Shown: positions 52,711-64,000 of the stretch, in pieces
Layout of the letters: each line of letters starts with the position of its first letter
Position numbering within the stretch: position 1 is the stretch's first letter
DNA from: Kandleria vitulina DSM 20405
GTDB lineage: Bacteria; Bacillota_I; Bacilli_A; Erysipelotrichales; Coprobacillaceae
Assembly (NCBI RefSeq): GCF_000702065.1
Contig: NZ_JNKN01000005.1
Span: 1-64,000 of the forward strand
Direction of reading: 5' to 3'
Length of the DNA stretch: 64,000 nucleotides
The notes under the pieces: model-generated
Database searches by the model: none
The model's input: the letters and a program-made list of their open reading frames with translations, nothing else
What the model was told of the DNA's origin: nothing
Position numbers and translations under genes: made by a program

Positions 52711-55287
52711 ATGAATGAAAAAATGACAGAAGCAGTAAGAACTGCCATCAGCAATGCTGCTAACATGGCGATGAATCTTTCTCAGCAGGTCATCGATGTA
52801 CCGCATGTTTTATATAGTGCATTGCAGGATAGTTCGGGTATTTTCTATCGTGTATTGACGAAGCTTAATAAACCTGTAGAACAGGTTATGGACGAACTTA
52901 ATAATCGTATTAATATGAAGCCTTCTGTTAATCACGTTAGTGAAAATGATCTGCGTATGAGCTATGATCTTAATAATCTTTTTGGAGAAGCAAATAAGAT
53001 CATGTCATCTTATGGTGATGAATATTTAAGTATTGAACATATCATTCTGGCACTTTTCCATACAAATTCAACTGATATTAAATCATTGATTCAGAAGTTT
53101 GGTTTAAATGAAAAAGAAGTTGAAAAGGTCATCAAGGAAATGAGAGGTGGACAGAAGGTGGATTCACCTAATCCGGAAAATAACTATGAAGTATTAGAGA
53201 AATATGGTAGAGATCTTATCAAGGATGTAAGAGAAGGTAAGCTTGATCCAGTTATTGGTCGAGATGAAGAAATCAGACGTGTTATTCAGATTCTTTCTCG
53301 TAAAACAAAGAACAACCCAATTCTTATTGGTGAACCTGGGGTTGGTAAGACTGCCATTGTAGAAGGTTTGGCATGGCGTATCTTCAAGAATGATGTTCCT
53401 GAAACATTAGCAGGAAAAACATTGTTTGAACTTGATTTAGGTTCACTTGTAGCTGGTGCAAAGTACCGTGGTGAATTTGAGGAACGTTTAAAAGCTGTTC
53501 TTAAGGAAATTAAGAAGGCAGAAGGAAATATTATCCTCTTTATTGATGAAATTCATCAGCTTGTCGGAGCTGGTAAAACAGATGGGGCAATGGATGCGGC
53601 TAACTTGTTAAAGCCAATGCTTGCTCGTGGTGAACTACATTGTATTGGTGCCACAACATTGGATGAATATCGTCAGTATATTGAAAAAGATGCAGCCTTG
53701 GAACGTCGTTTCCAGAATGTCATGGTTCATGAACCTGATTTAGATGATACTATCGCAATATTGCGTGGTTTAAAGGAACCATTTGAATCTCATCATGGGG
53801 TACAAATTACCGATAATGCGATTATTGCGGCTGCTCATCTAAGTGATCGTTATATCACTGATCGTTATCTTCCAGATAAGGCGATTGATTTAATTGATGA
53901 AGCATGTGCTTCTATTCGAATGGATATTGATTCTTTACCAGAAGAACTTGATTCCATTACAAGAGATAAGAATCGTCTAGAAATGGAACGTATTTCTATT
54001 GAAAAAGAAGATCAGAATGATGATACAAGACATCGTTTAGCTGAAATTAAAGAGAAGATTGCGTCTCTTGATGAAAAGATCAAAGGCTTGACTGATAAAT
54101 GGAAAGTAGAGAAATCAGGTCTTGATCGTATTAAAGAGTTAAAGAGTCAAAAACAAAGACTTGAAACAGAGATGTCTCAGGCAGAGACACAGGGTTATCT
54201 AGAAGAAGCTTCACGTATTAAATATGAAAAGCTTCCTGCTATTGAAAAGGAAATTGCCTCTTTACAGGAAAAAGAAAATGATGATGCTTTACTACAAGAA
54301 AAAGTAACAGTAGATACTGTCTCAGAAGTTATTGCAAGATGGACAAATATTCCTGTTTCTAAATTGATGGCTTCTGAAAAAGAAAAGCTTCTTCATCTTG
54401 AAGATGTCTTAAGACAGCGCGTCATTGGACAGGATGAAGCAATCTCTAAGGTTACTGATGCAATCTTAAGAAGCAGAGCTGGTATCAATGATGAAGCAAG
54501 ACCAATTGGTTCATTCCTATTCCTTGGTCCTACTGGTGTAGGTAAGACTGAAATTGCAAAAGCGTTGGCTGAACAGCTCTTTGATTCAGAGAAGAATATC
54601 ATTCGTATTGATATGAGTGAGTACATGGAGAAATACAGCGTGTCACGTTTATTAGGTGCGCCACCAGGATATGTTGGATATGAAGAAGGTGGACAGTTAA
54701 CAGAAGCAGTTAGACGTGCGCCTTACAGCATTGTTCTTCTTGATGAAATTGAAAAGGCTCATCCTGAAGTCTTCAACATTCTATTACAGCTATTGGATGA
54801 TGGACGATTAACTGATTCTAAGGGTAATGTGGTTTCATTTAAGAATACAATCATTATCATGACATCCAACCTTGGTTCTGAGTATCTTCTACAAGGAAAT
54901 ACAAGTGAAACAAGAGCTGCAGTTGATAACTTATTAAAGACTCACTTTAAGCCAGAGTTCTTGAATCGTATTGATGAGACAATCATGTTTAATTCTCTTG
55001 ATGAATCTATTGTCTACAAGATTATCAATAAGTTCATCAAACAGCTTCAAGCACGTCTTGATGAAAAGAAGATTACTCTTGATTTAACTGAAAATGCGAA
55101 AGCACAGATTAAGTTGGATGCCTTTGATGCAACATTTGGGGCAAGACCAATTAAGCGTTATATTCAATCCCATATTGAAACATTGCTTGCTAGAGAAATG
55201 ATTAAAGGCACTGTTCAACCAAATGATCATGTTATGATAGATTATCAGAATGGTTTTATCTTAACTTCCAATAAGCACGTAGATTAA
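52711..55287 (+). CDS. clpB: ATP-dependent disaggregase ClpB
   Basis: 858-residue AAA+ chaperone that works with DnaK to rescue aggregates. Clp_N domain (1-145), NBD1 with Walker A GEPGVGKT (207-214) and [12 protein letters not shown], a coiled-coil middle domain (about 400-520, rich in Lys/Glu), NBD2 with GPTGVGKT and [14 protein letters not shown], and a small C-terminal domain. The M domain separates it from ClpA/ClpC. AAAGGAG sets the ATG at 52711. CIRCE control matches htpG. Confidence 0.96.
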   Translation: MNEKMTEAVRTAISNAANMAMNLSQQVIDVPHVLYSALQDSSGIFYRVLTKLNKPVEQVMDELNNRINMKPSVNHVSENDLRMSYDLNNLFGEANKIMSSYGDEYLSIEHIILALFHTNSTDIKSLIQKFGLNEKEVEKVIKEMRGGQKVDSPNPENNYEVLEKYGRDLIKDVREGKLDPVIGRDEEIRRVIQILSRKTKNNPILIGEPGVGKTAIVEGLAWRIFKNDVPETLAGKTLFELDLGSLVAGAKYRGEFEERLKAVLKEIKKAEGNIILFIDEIHQLVGAGKTDGAMDAANLLKPMLARGELHCIGATTLDEYRQYIEKDAALERRFQNVMVHEPDLDDTIAILRGLKEPFESHHGVQITDNAIIAAAHLSDRYITDRYLPDKAIDLIDEACASIRMDIDSLPEELDSITRDKNRLEMERISIEKEDQNDDTRHRLAEIKEKIASLDEKIKGLTDKWKVEKSGLDRIKELKSQKQRLETEMSQAETQGYLEEASRIKYEKLPAIEKEIASLQEKENDDALLQEKVTVDTVSEVIARWTNIPVSKLMASEKEKLLHLEDVLRQRVIGQDEAISKVTDAILRSRAGINDEARPIGSFLFLGPTGVGKTEIAKALAEQLFDSEKNIIRIDMSEYMEKYSVSRLLGAPPGYVGYEEGGQLTEAVRRAPYSIVLLDEIEKAHPEVFNILLQLLDDGRLTDSKGNVVSFKNTIIIMTSNLGSEYLLQGNTSETRAAVDNLLKTHFKPEFLNRIDETIMFNSLDESIVYKIINKFIKQLQARLDEKKITLDLTENAKAQIKLDAFDATFGARPIKRYIQSHIETLLAREMIKGTVQPNDHVMIDYQNGFILTSNKHVD

Positions 55288-55299
55288 CTACGTGCTTTT
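55273..55299 (+). terminator. clpB terminator with stop codon in loop
   Basis: AAGCACGTAG / CTACGTGCTT, 10-bp perfect stem; the loop ATTAA contains the clpB TAA (55285-55287). A short T run follows. Confidence 0.82.
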
Positions 55300-55372
55300 G
55301 CTTTATAAAGACTATCCATTTTTCTTTTCATAGTATTAAAAAAGTGTTATTATGAACGTCGGAGGAATGGCT

Positions 55373-56125
55373 ATGCAGAGATATTTTATTTCAGATGAAT
55401 CAATCAATAATGAACTCATTAAAGCGGATGCGGTGATGCATAAGCATATCGCTAAAGTTATGAGACAAAAAGAAGGGGATCGTGTCATCTGCATTGATCC
55501 ACATAAGCATGTCTATCTTTGTGAGATTATTGATATCACAGAAGGATTGCTTAAGATTGTAGAAACACTGGATGATAACCATGAACTTGATGTAGATGTC
55601 ACACTTGTCTATGGGTTACCTAAAGGTGATAAATTTGAAAAGGTCATTCAGAAAGCGACAGAGCTAGGGGTAACGCGTATTGTACCTTTTTTATCTCGTC
55701 GTTCTTTAATTAAAGTTGATGAAAAGAAATGGGAAAAGAAAGCTGTACGTTATCAGCGTATTATTCAGGAAGCTGCTGAGCAGTCTTATCGTTTGATTGT
55801 ACCTGAACTTACAGGATGCATTAAGATGAATCAGCTTTCTGATTATTTATCAGAAGTGAATCTTGTTGCTTATGAAGAATCTGCCAAAGAAGGGGAACAG
55901 TCAACTTTTAAGCAGGCGATGAATCGTCTTACATCTTCTATTACCATCGTTGTAGGACCTGAAGGTGGCTTTGATGAAGAAGAAGTAGAAGAAATGAAAA
56001 AGATGGGCTTTGAAGCGTGCGGACTTGGAAAAAGAATTCTTCGTAGTGAGACAGCACCACTTTATATGCTGAGTGTAATTGGTTATGAAAGGGAGCTAAA
56101 TTGTGAAGGTCGTAGGGAAGATTAA
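55373..56125 (+). CDS. rsmE: 16S rRNA (uracil(1498)-N3)-methyltransferase
   Basis: 250-residue SPOUT methyltransferase. N-terminal PUA-like region (MQRYFISDE, HKHIAKVMRQKEGDRV), then the knotted domain: KATELGVTRIVPFLSRRS, AAEQSYRLIVPEL, VVGPEGGFDEEEV, LGKRILRSETAPLYML. The ATG at 55373 fits the GGAGGA site; ATGs at 55352 and 55367 are too early. First gene of a long operon. Confidence 0.94.
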   Translation: MQRYFISDESINNELIKADAVMHKHIAKVMRQKEGDRVICIDPHKHVYLCEIIDITEGLLKIVETLDDNHELDVDVTLVYGLPKGDKFEKVIQKATELGVTRIVPFLSRRSLIKVDEKKWEKKAVRYQRIIQEAAEQSYRLIVPELTGCIKMNQLSDYLSEVNLVAYEESAKEGEQSTFKQAMNRLTSSITIVVGPEGGFDEEEVEEMKKMGFEACGLGKRILRSETAPLYMLSVIGYERELNCEGRRED

Positions 56126-56867
56126 TAAATATGTAAAAAGGCCAGCTATTAAGCAGACTGATCTTTATCAATATGTGGAGAAGCATCGTCATTTATTGGA
56201 AAGAGTCAATTGTCCTATTAAAATAAAATGTGAACAGGATCTATTTGACTATGAGATTGTGGTGCAGTCATTATGTACAAAGCAGATTATTGATGATGCT
56301 TTTGATATGTTTAGAACAGAAGATGATATGTATCAGTATCTTGATTATAATGAAAGAAGAAGATTGTTTTCTCAAGATCTAAAGCCACAGATTGCGACTC
56401 GTCCACATTGTCTTGATGTCGATGGCAATGATATTTATCTTGCCTGCTATGAACCATTGATTAATAACTGGTATACCCTGGATTATCAGATGGTTGAATT
56501 AAAGCAGCATCGTGAACATATCGATGAAGCCCATGTGACAAAGGATACACCTTTTGCCTTATATGGAAAGGGTGTCTATCGTACTAAGTTTTCATCGTTG
56601 ATGCTTGTTTTTGAAGATGAATTAGGTTTGGTCTTTTATTCAAAAGATTTTGGAACTTTGTATTTTTATAAGAAAGATACTTTCCAGATGATATTAAGCA
56701 TTACTATTAAGCCTAAAGATTATGAAGAAGATATTCCTTTGGATATCTTGCGTCTGCTTACAAAATGTTTTTTAGAACAGCGTGACAAAGACGCGCTGAT
56801 GGTTATGCATAAAGAAGGTTTTATCGATGATAAAATCTATAAGAAGTTAATGAAAATTGTGAAATAG
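56103..56867 (+). CDS. protein of unknown function between rsmE and mtaB
   Basis: 254 residues, soluble, rich in Tyr, Asp and Lys; no membrane segment and no motif I recognise. N-terminal basic stretch (KVVGKINKYVKRPAIKQ); middle YEPLINNWYTLDYQMVELKQ; C-terminal helical region QRDKDALMVMHKEGFIDDKI, which looks like a short repeat found in many proteins. GTG start, 7 bases after AAAGGGAG, overlapping rsmE by 23 bases. The tight coupling to rRNA and tRNA modification genes suggests a housekeeping role. Confidence 0.7.
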   Translation: MKVVGKINKYVKRPAIKQTDLYQYVEKHRHLLERVNCPIKIKCEQDLFDYEIVVQSLCTKQIIDDAFDMFRTEDDMYQYLDYNERRRLFSQDLKPQIATRPHCLDVDGNDIYLACYEPLINNWYTLDYQMVELKQHREHIDEAHVTKDTPFALYGKGVYRTKFSSLMLVFEDELGLVFYSKDFGTLYFYKKDTFQMILSITIKPKDYEEDIPLDILRLLTKCFLEQRDKDALMVMHKEGFIDDKIYKKLMKIVK

Positions 56868-56878
56868 GAGAATGATAT

Positions 56879-58183
56879 ATGCCAACTGTTGCTTTTCATA
56901 CATTAGGATGTAAAGTGAATACTTATGAAACGGAAGGGATGCTTGAACTGTTCAAGAATGCGGGTTATACGCATGTAGACTTTGAAGAAAAGGCTGATGT
57001 CTATGTTATCAATACATGTACAGTCACTAATACAAGTGATTCAAAGTCACGACAGATGATCAGAAAAGCAAAACGTACCAACCCTGATGCAGCAATTGCT
57101 GTAGTGGGGTGCTATGCCCAGGTTTCTAGTGAAGATATCGCTAAGATTGATGGTGTTGATGTCATCATTGGTACACAACATAGAAATAAGATTGTAGATC
57201 ATGTAGAAAAGTATCTTCAGGATAAAAAGCAGATTGTAGATATTGAAGATGTCATGCAGCTTCATGATTTTGAGAAACTAAAGATCTACTCTTATGAAAA
57301 CAGAACCCGTGCCTTCATGAAAATACAGGATGGCTGCAATAAATTCTGTACTTACTGCATTATCCCTTATGCAAGAGGGGGTATCCGTTCATGCAATCCG
57401 CAGGATGTCATCACTCAGGCACAGCAGCTTGTCGATAATGGCTTCTTAGAAATCGTACTGACAGGAATCCACACAGCTGGATATGGAACTGATCTTAAGG
57501 ATTATTCGTTCTATCAGCTATTAAAGGATCTTGTAGAGAAGGTCAAGGGATTAAAGAGATTACGTATTTCTTCAATTGAAATGGGACAGGTGACACCTGA
57601 AATTATTGATCTTATCGGTCAATCAGATATTATCGTTGATCACCTTCATATCCCGATTCAGTCAGGCTGTGATAAGACATTAAAACGCATGAATCGTACT
57701 TATACTACAGCAGAATTTGAAGAGAAGCTCAATGCCTTGAAAAAGGCTCTTCCAACATTATCAATTACTACTGATGTCATTGTGGGATTCCCTGGTGAAA
57801 CAGAAGAAGATTTCATGTCCACTTACCAGTGGATCAAGAAGAACCACTTCAATCAGCTTCATGTTTTCCCTTATTCACAAAGAAAAGGAACACCTGCAGC
57901 GAAATTTAGAGATCAGGTTCCAGGTGATGTGAAGAAGGATCGTGTTAGAAGACTTATGGAGCTTTCACATGAATTAAAAGAAGATTTCGCATCTTGGCAG
58001 ATTGGCAAGACGCTGAATGTATTGTTTGAAGAAGAAAAGGATGGCTACAAGGTTGGTCATGCTTCAAACTATCTCATGGTTAAAGTTAAAGATCCTCGTG
58101 TAGAATTGGGGACAATCTATAATATCAAGGTTGTTGCTCAGGATGGGGAAGACTTGATAGGAGAATATCATGAAAAAGATTAA
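56879..58183 (+). CDS. mtaB: tRNA t6A37 methylthiotransferase MtaB
   Basis: 434-residue radical SAM enzyme making ms2t6A37 in tRNA. Three N-terminal cluster cysteines (GCKVNTYE, NTCTVTN, GCYAQ), radical SAM CNKFCTYCIIPYARG (Cys-x3-Cys-x2-Cys), GFPGETEEDF, and a C-terminal TRAM-like domain. Length and motifs fit MtaB rather than MiaB. Overlaps murE by 14 bases. Confidence 0.92.
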   Translation: MPTVAFHTLGCKVNTYETEGMLELFKNAGYTHVDFEEKADVYVINTCTVTNTSDSKSRQMIRKAKRTNPDAAIAVVGCYAQVSSEDIAKIDGVDVIIGTQHRNKIVDHVEKYLQDKKQIVDIEDVMQLHDFEKLKIYSYENRTRAFMKIQDGCNKFCTYCIIPYARGGIRSCNPQDVITQAQQLVDNGFLEIVLTGIHTAGYGTDLKDYSFYQLLKDLVEKVKGLKRLRISSIEMGQVTPEIIDLIGQSDIIVDHLHIPIQSGCDKTLKRMNRTYTTAEFEEKLNALKKALPTLSITTDVIVGFPGETEEDFMSTYQWIKKNHFNQLHVFPYSQRKGTPAAKFRDQVPGDVKKDRVRRLMELSHELKEDFASWQIGKTLNVLFEEEKDGYKVGHASNYLMVKVKDPRVELGTIYNIKVVAQDGEDLIGEYHEKD

Positions 58184-59636
58184 TGAGCTTTTTGATGTAG
58201 AAGAAGATTTTAAGGTACTATCTTTACATAGCGACTCGCGCTATGTCGGGAAAGATTCGGTCTTTTTCTGTATTGAAGGCTTAACGACGGACGGTCATCG
58301 CTACGCGGATGACGCTGTCTTCCAGGGGGCGAAAGCCATTGTGCATTCTGCACCCTTAAAGAAAAAGTATCCAGGTGTTCTTTATATTGAAGTAAAGGAT
58401 GTTCTTGATGAACTTAACCGTGTTGTTAATATTTTCTATGATTATCCTTCTTACAAGATGACAATCATCGGGGTGACAGGAACAAGCGGCAAGACGGTTG
58501 TCGCGCTCACCATCAGAGATGTGTTAAGTCAGTATTTGAAGATGGGCTATATTGGTACCAATGATGCACAGTATGGCAGTTCTGTCATTCAGTCATCTTA
58601 TACAACACCGGAGTCGATCTTTATGCATCGTACATTAAATGAAATGGTCAAGAGTTCGGTGAAAGGGGCAACAATCGAAGTCTCTTCTCATGGCTTGGCC
58701 TTAAAGAGAGTTGACAGCATTAATTTTGATATTGCGGTCTTTACCAATGTACATGATGAACATCTTGATTTCCATGGTACGCTTGAAAATGTCATGAAAG
58801 CCAAGACGAAGCTCTTTGAGCTTCTTGATGAGAAGGGCTATTGTATCTTGAATGCGGATGAAGTGAGATTTAATCATTATCTAGAAAAAAATGGACATGT
58901 CAAAGCCCATAAGATATATTATGGTATAGAACATCGGGCAGATATTATGGCCAAGAAGATCAAGGTTTTCCTTGATCATACAGAATTTGATCTGTTTATT
59001 CGTGATGAAGTCTTTCATGTCAGTGTACCCGTGCTAGGGGTCTTTAATGTTTCTAATACATTAGCTGTTTTAGCAACATTGATGGCGCTTGAAATGACAA
59101 CGGAACAGATTGTCGATGGACTTAAGTATATTGGCAATGTAGATGGACGTATGGAACTTATTAAGACCTGTCATAACTTCAATATCATCGTTGACTATTG
59201 TCAATATATCAGTGCCTACAGTGAAGTGTTTAAGTTTGCTAAGAGTGTAACGAAAAAGCCTGGACGTATTATTGCGGTATTTGGTATTTCCTTTAAAAGA
59301 GATATCGAGAAGAAACGTAAGCTTGCGAAACTAGTGAATCTCTATTGTGATCAGGTCATCTTGACACAGGAAGATTCTAGTGAAGATGAAGTGCTTGATC
59401 TATGTGATGATATGCTGGATATGATTGAATGTACTTCCCTTATCATTACGGATCGTAGAATTGCGATTAGACAGGCTATTGAGCTTGCTGGCAATCAGGA
59501 TCTTATCTTGATTTTAGGAAAAGGACATGAACAGTTTATGAAGACTTCAGTGGGTAATATTCCATACCCTGGAGATAAATATATTGCCAAGAAGGCAATC
59601 GAAGAAATTTATAAAGGAGACGACTATGAACTATAG
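58170..59636 (+). CDS. MurE-like UDP-MurNAc-tripeptide ligase, divergent C-terminus
   Basis: 488 residues. N-terminal and central domains look like Mur[19 protein letters not shown] (UDP-MurNAc site), [14 protein letters not shown] (ATP), TTPES, EVSSHGL, and [13 protein letters not shown]. The C-terminal ligase domain is unusual: VDYAHTPD is replaced by [10 protein letters not shown], and the amino-acid selecting DNPR/DNPA motif by QEDSSED, while DRRIAI and GKGHEQF remain. It may add an atypical third residue, or be a second MurE paralogue. Embedded in the rsmE-mtaB-deoC operon. Confidence 0.82.
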   Translation: MKKINELFDVEEDFKVLSLHSDSRYVGKDSVFFCIEGLTTDGHRYADDAVFQGAKAIVHSAPLKKKYPGVLYIEVKDVLDELNRVVNIFYDYPSYKMTIIGVTGTSGKTVVALTIRDVLSQYLKMGYIGTNDAQYGSSVIQSSYTTPESIFMHRTLNEMVKSSVKGATIEVSSHGLALKRVDSINFDIAVFTNVHDEHLDFHGTLENVMKAKTKLFELLDEKGYCILNADEVRFNHYLEKNGHVKAHKIYYGIEHRADIMAKKIKVFLDHTEFDLFIRDEVFHVSVPVLGVFNVSNTLAVLATLMALEMTTEQIVDGLKYIGNVDGRMELIKTCHNFNIIVDYCQYISAYSEVFKFAKSVTKKPGRIIAVFGISFKRDIEKKRKLAKLVNLYCDQVILTQEDSSEDEVLDLCDDMLDMIECTSLIITDRRIAIRQAIELAGNQDLILILGKGHEQFMKTSVGNIPYPGDKYIAKKAIEEIYKGDDYEL

Positions 59637-60270
59637 TAAATTTATCGATCATACTAACTTAAAACAGGATGCTACAAAAGAAATGATCGCCAAGCTTTGC
59701 GAAGAAGCAAAAGCCAATGATTTTGCATCAGTATGTGTCAATCCATACTGGGTACCATTCTGTAGTGAAGCATTGAAGGGAACTGATGTGAAAGTATGTA
59801 CAGTCATCGGTTTTCCACTAGGTGCTACAAGTACTGCTTCTAAAGCTTTTGAAGCAAAGCATGCGATTGAAGAAGGTGCTAATGAAGTAGATATGGTTAT
59901 CAATGTTGGCGCATTGAAAGATCATGATGATGAAACAGTCTACAATGATATCAAGGCTGTTGTAGATGCTAGCACTGGCGCATTAGTAAAAGTCATCATT
60001 GAAACTTGCTTATTGACTGATGAAGAAAAAGTAAGAGCCTGTGAATTATCTGTAAAGGCAGGGGCTGATTTTGTTAAGACTTCCACTGGTTTCTCAACAG
60101 GTGGAGCAGTTGTAAGCGATGTTGCTTTAATGAAGAAAACAGTAGGTGAAAAGGCACTTGTTAAAGCAAGTGGCGGTATCCATACAAGAGAAGAAATGTT
60201 AGCGATGATTGAAGCTGGAGCTTCTCGTATTGGTGCAAGTGCAGGGATGACTTTAATCAAAGAAGATTAG
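59626..60270 (+). CDS. deoC: deoxyribose-phosphate aldolase
   Basis: 214-residue class I aldolase splitting 2-deoxyribose 5-phosphate into acetaldehyde and glyceraldehyde 3-phosphate. Seen: [31 protein letters not shown], catalytic Lys in [15 protein letters not shown], and [15 protein letters not shown] sets the ATG at 59626; it overlaps murE by 11 bases. Confidence 0.96.
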   Translation: MNYSKFIDHTNLKQDATKEMIAKLCEEAKANDFASVCVNPYWVPFCSEALKGTDVKVCTVIGFPLGATSTASKAFEAKHAIEEGANEVDMVINVGALKDHDDETVYNDIKAVVDASTGALVKVIIETCLLTDEEKVRACELSVKAGADFVKTSTGFSTGGAVVSDVALMKKTVGEKALVKASGGIHTREEMLAMIEAGASRIGASAGMTLIKED

Positions 60271-60327
60271 TTGATTTTTTCACAAAATAAATTGATTAAA
60301 TTTGAATAAAAAAATGTCAAAAAACCA

Positions 60328-60356
60328 TTGCATTACTTGAGGTGAATGAGTATAAT
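60328..60356 (+). promoter_or_regulatory. promoter of rpsU
   Basis: TTGCAT (60328-60333), 17-base spacer, TATAAT (60351-60356). Confidence 0.8.
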
Positions 60357-60392
60357 ACTTTTGTATGTTATAAGAAAAGGGGGGAAAGTTCA

Positions 60393-60578
60393 ATGGCAAA
60401 GACAGTGGTTAGAGAAAATGAATCTTTAGATGATGCATTACGTCGTTTCAAAAGACAGGTCTCTAGAACAGGAACCCTTGCTGAAGCTCGTAAAAGAGAA
60501 TTCTATGTAAAGCCTGGTTTAAAGAGAAAAATGAAATCAGAAGCTGCTAGAAAAAATCAGAAAAGAAGAAGAAGATAA
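60393..60578 (+). CDS. rpsU: 30S ribosomal protein S21
   Basis: 61 residues, very basic. [20 protein letters not shown] and [11 protein letters not shown] are diagnostic. AAAGGGGGG precedes the ATG; the frame also extends 17 codons upstream, but that part covers the promoter. Own terminator. Confidence 0.96.
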   Translation: MAKTVVRENESLDDALRRFKRQVSRTGTLAEARKREFYVKPGLKRKMKSEAARKNQKRRRR

Positions 60579-60586
60579 TCTTTTGG

Positions 60587-60612
60587 AAAAGAGTCTTAGG
60601 ACTCTTTTTTTT
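60587..60612 (+). terminator. rpsU terminator
   Basis: AAAAGAGTC / GACTCTTTT, loop TTAG, followed by T. Confidence 0.9.
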
Positions 60613-60650
60613 CATATTGTTTTTTAGTAAAATAAGGGTAAGGAGAGCTT

Positions 60651-61601
60651 ATGGGAAAGATTATTACATTACAAGATTATACGATAGAAGAAATACAATC
60701 ATTCTGTGGTCCTAATGAAGAAAACATTGCCTTATTGGAAGATGAATTTCATGTAGATATTACCATTAGAGGTAATGAAATTCATCTATCAGAAGAAAAT
60801 GAAAAACTGCAGAGCGTGATTGGAAGATTATTGACACTCGCTAAAAAGAGTGTTCGTGTGAGCACCAAGGATGTCATGTATACTATTTCTTTGGGTAAGA
60901 CAGCATCCTTAGAAGAGATGGATCGTCTTTATTCTATTCGCATTGCTCGCACTGCGACTGGAAAATTAATTACGCCTAAGACCATCGGTCAGAGAGATTA
61001 TTTTTATGCCTTGAAAGATCACGATGTAGTCTTTGCGATTGGACCTGCAGGAACAGGGAAAACTTACATGGCTGTTGTTTTTGCGGTTCAGGCACTTAAG
61101 AACAATTTGGTTAAGAAGATCATTCTTACACGTCCTGCCGTTGAAGCAGGGGAAAGTCTTGGCTTCTTGCCAGGTGATCTTAAGGAAAAGATTGATCCTT
61201 ATTTAAGACCTCTCTATGATGCCTTATACGATATGCTAGGGGCTGAACAGACAGAGAGACTTATAGAGAAAGGTGTCATTGAAATTGCGCCATTGGCCTA
61301 TATGAGAGGCCGTACGCTAGAAGATGCGTATGTCATTCTAGATGAAGCACAAAATACAACTGACAACCAGATGAAAATGTTCTTGACGCGTCTAGGATTT
61401 AATTCCAAGATGATCATTACTGGGGATATCACGCAGATAGATTTGCCTAAAGGGGTAAGAAGTGGTCTCAAAGGAGCAATCAACTTATTGCAGGATGTTA
61501 AAGGCATTCGTTTTGTATTCCTTAATGCATTAGATGTTGTAAGACATCCAGTTGTTTCTCGTATTATTAGACGCTATGAAGAAGAAAGCAGAATAGAATA
61601 A
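60651..61601 (+). CDS. PhoH family ATPase
   Basis: 316-residue P-loop ATPase: N-terminal KH-like region (1-100), Walker A GPAGTGKTYMA near 133, LTRPAVEAGESLGFLPGDLKEK, PLAYMRGRTL, Walker B VILDEAQNTT. PhoH proteins are linked to RNA metabolism and usually precede ybeY in Firmicutes; here a minus-strand glycosidase follows instead. Confidence 0.93.
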   Translation: MGKIITLQDYTIEEIQSFCGPNEENIALLEDEFHVDITIRGNEIHLSEENEKLQSVIGRLLTLAKKSVRVSTKDVMYTISLGKTASLEEMDRLYSIRIARTATGKLITPKTIGQRDYFYALKDHDVVFAIGPAGTGKTYMAVVFAVQALKNNLVKKIILTRPAVEAGESLGFLPGDLKEKIDPYLRPLYDALYDMLGAEQTERLIEKGVIEIAPLAYMRGRTLEDAYVILDEAQNTTDNQMKMFLTRLGFNSKMIITGDITQIDLPKGVRSGLKGAINLLQDVKGIRFVFLNALDVVRHPVVSRIIRRYEEESRIE

Positions 61602-61606
61602 AAAAT

Positions 61607-61636
61607 GACGACATTCATATTGAATGCCGTCTTTTT
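61607..61636. terminator. bidirectional terminator phoH / GH1
   Basis: GACGACATTCA / TGAATGCCGTC with one A-C mismatch, loop TAT, T run on the plus side and A run before the stem. Confidence 0.82.
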
Positions 61637-61637
61637 C

Positions 61638-63083
<1,446 letters not shown>

Positions 63084-63137
63084 CTATTGTATAATCAATG
63101 ACTTATAAAACAGGGGATAATTTCATATATTGAAAAA

Positions 63138-63157
63138 CATCTATCAGATGATAGATG
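63138..63157 (-). terminator. mutY terminator overlapping its stop codon
   Basis: On the minus strand CATCTATCA-TC-TGATAGATG followed by TTTTT. The 3' arm begins with the mutY TGA stop. Confidence 0.75.
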
Positions 63158-64000
63158 TGATGATCTTCTTATGAGCTGTCGGAATAGGTAATGTAAGAAG
63201 TTCTTCTTTTGTATACATATGATCAAGTGGTTTGGAAGAAACAAAGTGATAGACATGCATTTTCCATGTACGATGAGTAAAGACATGACGGTAGTCTTTG
63301 ATAAAAGAAACAGCTTCTAATCTTTCATGATAGTCCTCTTCAAACTTAGATATAAAACTATAGGGACTTTCTACTTCATATTGAACAAGACCATACATAT
63401 TTTCTAGAAGGCCATCATCATTCTTGATGAGAAGATATTGATCTTCATAGGTGATGATGCCAGTAATAAGACTCAACTCCTTATGATTGACTTTCTTGAT
63501 AGAAATAGGAAGAAGCTTTTCACTATGATGCTTATAGGAAAGACAATCATCTGATAATGGACAATTTGTACATTGTGGATTCTTCACCTTGCAGATCATA
63601 TTGGCAAGATCCATTAAACCTTGATTGTATGAAGAAGAATCATGATCAACGATAAGTTTATTAGATAATTCAGTAATCATCTTTACTGTCTTATTTAAAG
63701 CAATATTTTCCTTGATCTCAAATACACGAGAAAGTACACGTAAAGCATTGCCATCAATAGCACTGTAGCTTTTATGAAAAGCAAAGGAAGAAATGGCGCT
63801 TGCGGTATAGGGACCGATGCCTTTTAAGGAGAGGATGTCTTCATATTCATTAGGAAAGATGCCGTCGTATTTTTCCATCAGAATCTTGCTTGTTTCATGA
63901 ATGTGCTTTGCACGACGATAATAACCAAGTCCTTCCCATAACTTATAGACTTCTTCTAAATCAGCCTTAGATAAAGAAGAAATAGTAGGGAAACGATTGA
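63144..64000 (-). CDS. mutY: A/G-specific adenine glycosylase, 5' end outside window
   Basis: Base-excision enzyme removing adenine opposite 8-oxoguanine. The frame is open to the right edge (NRFPTISSLSKADLEEVYK, WEGLGYYRRAKHIHE), so the start is outside. Helix-hairpin-helix LKGIGPYTASAISSFAF, catalytic Asp in AIDGNALRVLSR, [4Fe-4S] cysteines C-x6-C-x2-C-x5-C (ICKVKNPQCTNCPLSDDC), and a C-terminal NUDIX-like domain that recognises 8-oxoG (about the last 115 residues). Confidence 0.95.
   Translation of the reverse strand, partial: NRFPTISSLSKADLEEVYKLWEGLGYYRRAKHIHETSKILMEKYDGIFPNEYEDILSLKGIGPYTASAISSFAFHKSYSAIDGNALRVLSRVFEIKENIALNKTVKMITELSNKLIVDHDSSSYNQGLMDLANMICKVKNPQCTNCPLSDDCLSYKHHSEKLLPISIKKVNHKELSLITGIITYEDQYLLIKNDDGLLENMYGLVQYEVESPYSFISKFEEDYHERLEAVSFIKDYRHVFTHRTWKMHVYHFVSSKPLDHMYTKEELLTLPIPTAHKKIITSII

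Overview
The window is a low-GC Gram-positive (Firmicutes) chromosome segment. It uses the standard code with TGA stops, strong AGGAGG-type ribosome binding sites, TTGACA/TATAAT promoters, T-box leaders, CIRCE elements and a cre/CcpA system. Gene content and order (comN-recJ-apt-relA, hisS-aspS, murC-ytxG-ytxH-ccpA, truB-ribF-rpsO-pnp, rsmE-mtaB-deoC-rpsU-phoH) together with sugar PTS and RpiR genes fit the Erysipelotrichia (gut anaerobes related to Catenibacterium, Kandleria or Holdemanella). The genus is an inference. Nearly everything is core chromosome; there is no prophage, CRISPR array or intact insertion sequence.

Layout. 1-4.3 kb: 3' end of citrate synthase, a small hydrolase, ilvE, malQ. 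4.3-11 kb: sugar uptake block with an MFS symporter, an RpiR regulator, fruK-fruA and glpK. 11-13.6 kb: a DUF349 protein, then a LytTR/DUF3021 pair bracketed by two identical tRNA-Gly transcription units. 13.6-16.3 kb: panT-coaBC-coaX (minus strand) for pantothenate uptake and CoA synthesis. 16.3-18.7 kb: a second RpiR regulator divergent from a GH1 6-phospho-beta-glucosidase. 18.7-20.7 kb: htpG with CIRCE elements. 20.8-23.4 kb: lysine riboswitch and amino-acid ABC transporter. 23.5-26.4 kb: c-di-GMP phosphodiesterase with two degenerate GGDEF domains, and a small membrane protein. 26.4-30 kb: T-box (probable Arg specifier), a 9-codon leader ORF ending Arg-Arg, a second ABC transporter and an aminotransferase.

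30-35.7 kb: comN-like gene, recJ, apt, relA and an unknown membrane-anchored protein. 35.7-40 kb: T-box with overlapping Asp/His codons, hisS, aspS, a proline peptidase. 40-44 kb: YdcF-like protein, murC, then ytxG-ytxH-ccpA behind a promoter that carries a cre site. 44-47.4 kb: structured and decayed intergenic DNA, a CLC-F type fluoride antiporter, T-box and tyrS. 47.4-52.6 kb: truB-ribF, rpsO with a structured leader, pnp-maf, and a small decayed reading frame. 52.6-55.3 kb: clpB under two CIRCE elements. 55.3-61.6 kb: rsmE, unknown gene, mtaB, a divergent murE, deoC, rpsU, phoH. 61.6-64 kb (minus): second GH1 enzyme and the 3' part of mutY.

The strongest signals are regulatory: three T-boxes, one lysine riboswitch, tandem CIRCE on both htpG and clpB, a shared ATGAAA-N5-TTTCAT palindrome at both rpiR loci, a cre site on the ccpA operon, and a habit of placing stop codons inside intrinsic-terminator hairpins. 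Start sites were chosen by ribosome binding site spacing and are often downstream of the longest possible reading frame. I found no clearly new multi-gene system; the most unusual proteins are the murE-like ligase without its amino-acid recognition motifs and the double-degenerate GGDEF/EAL protein.
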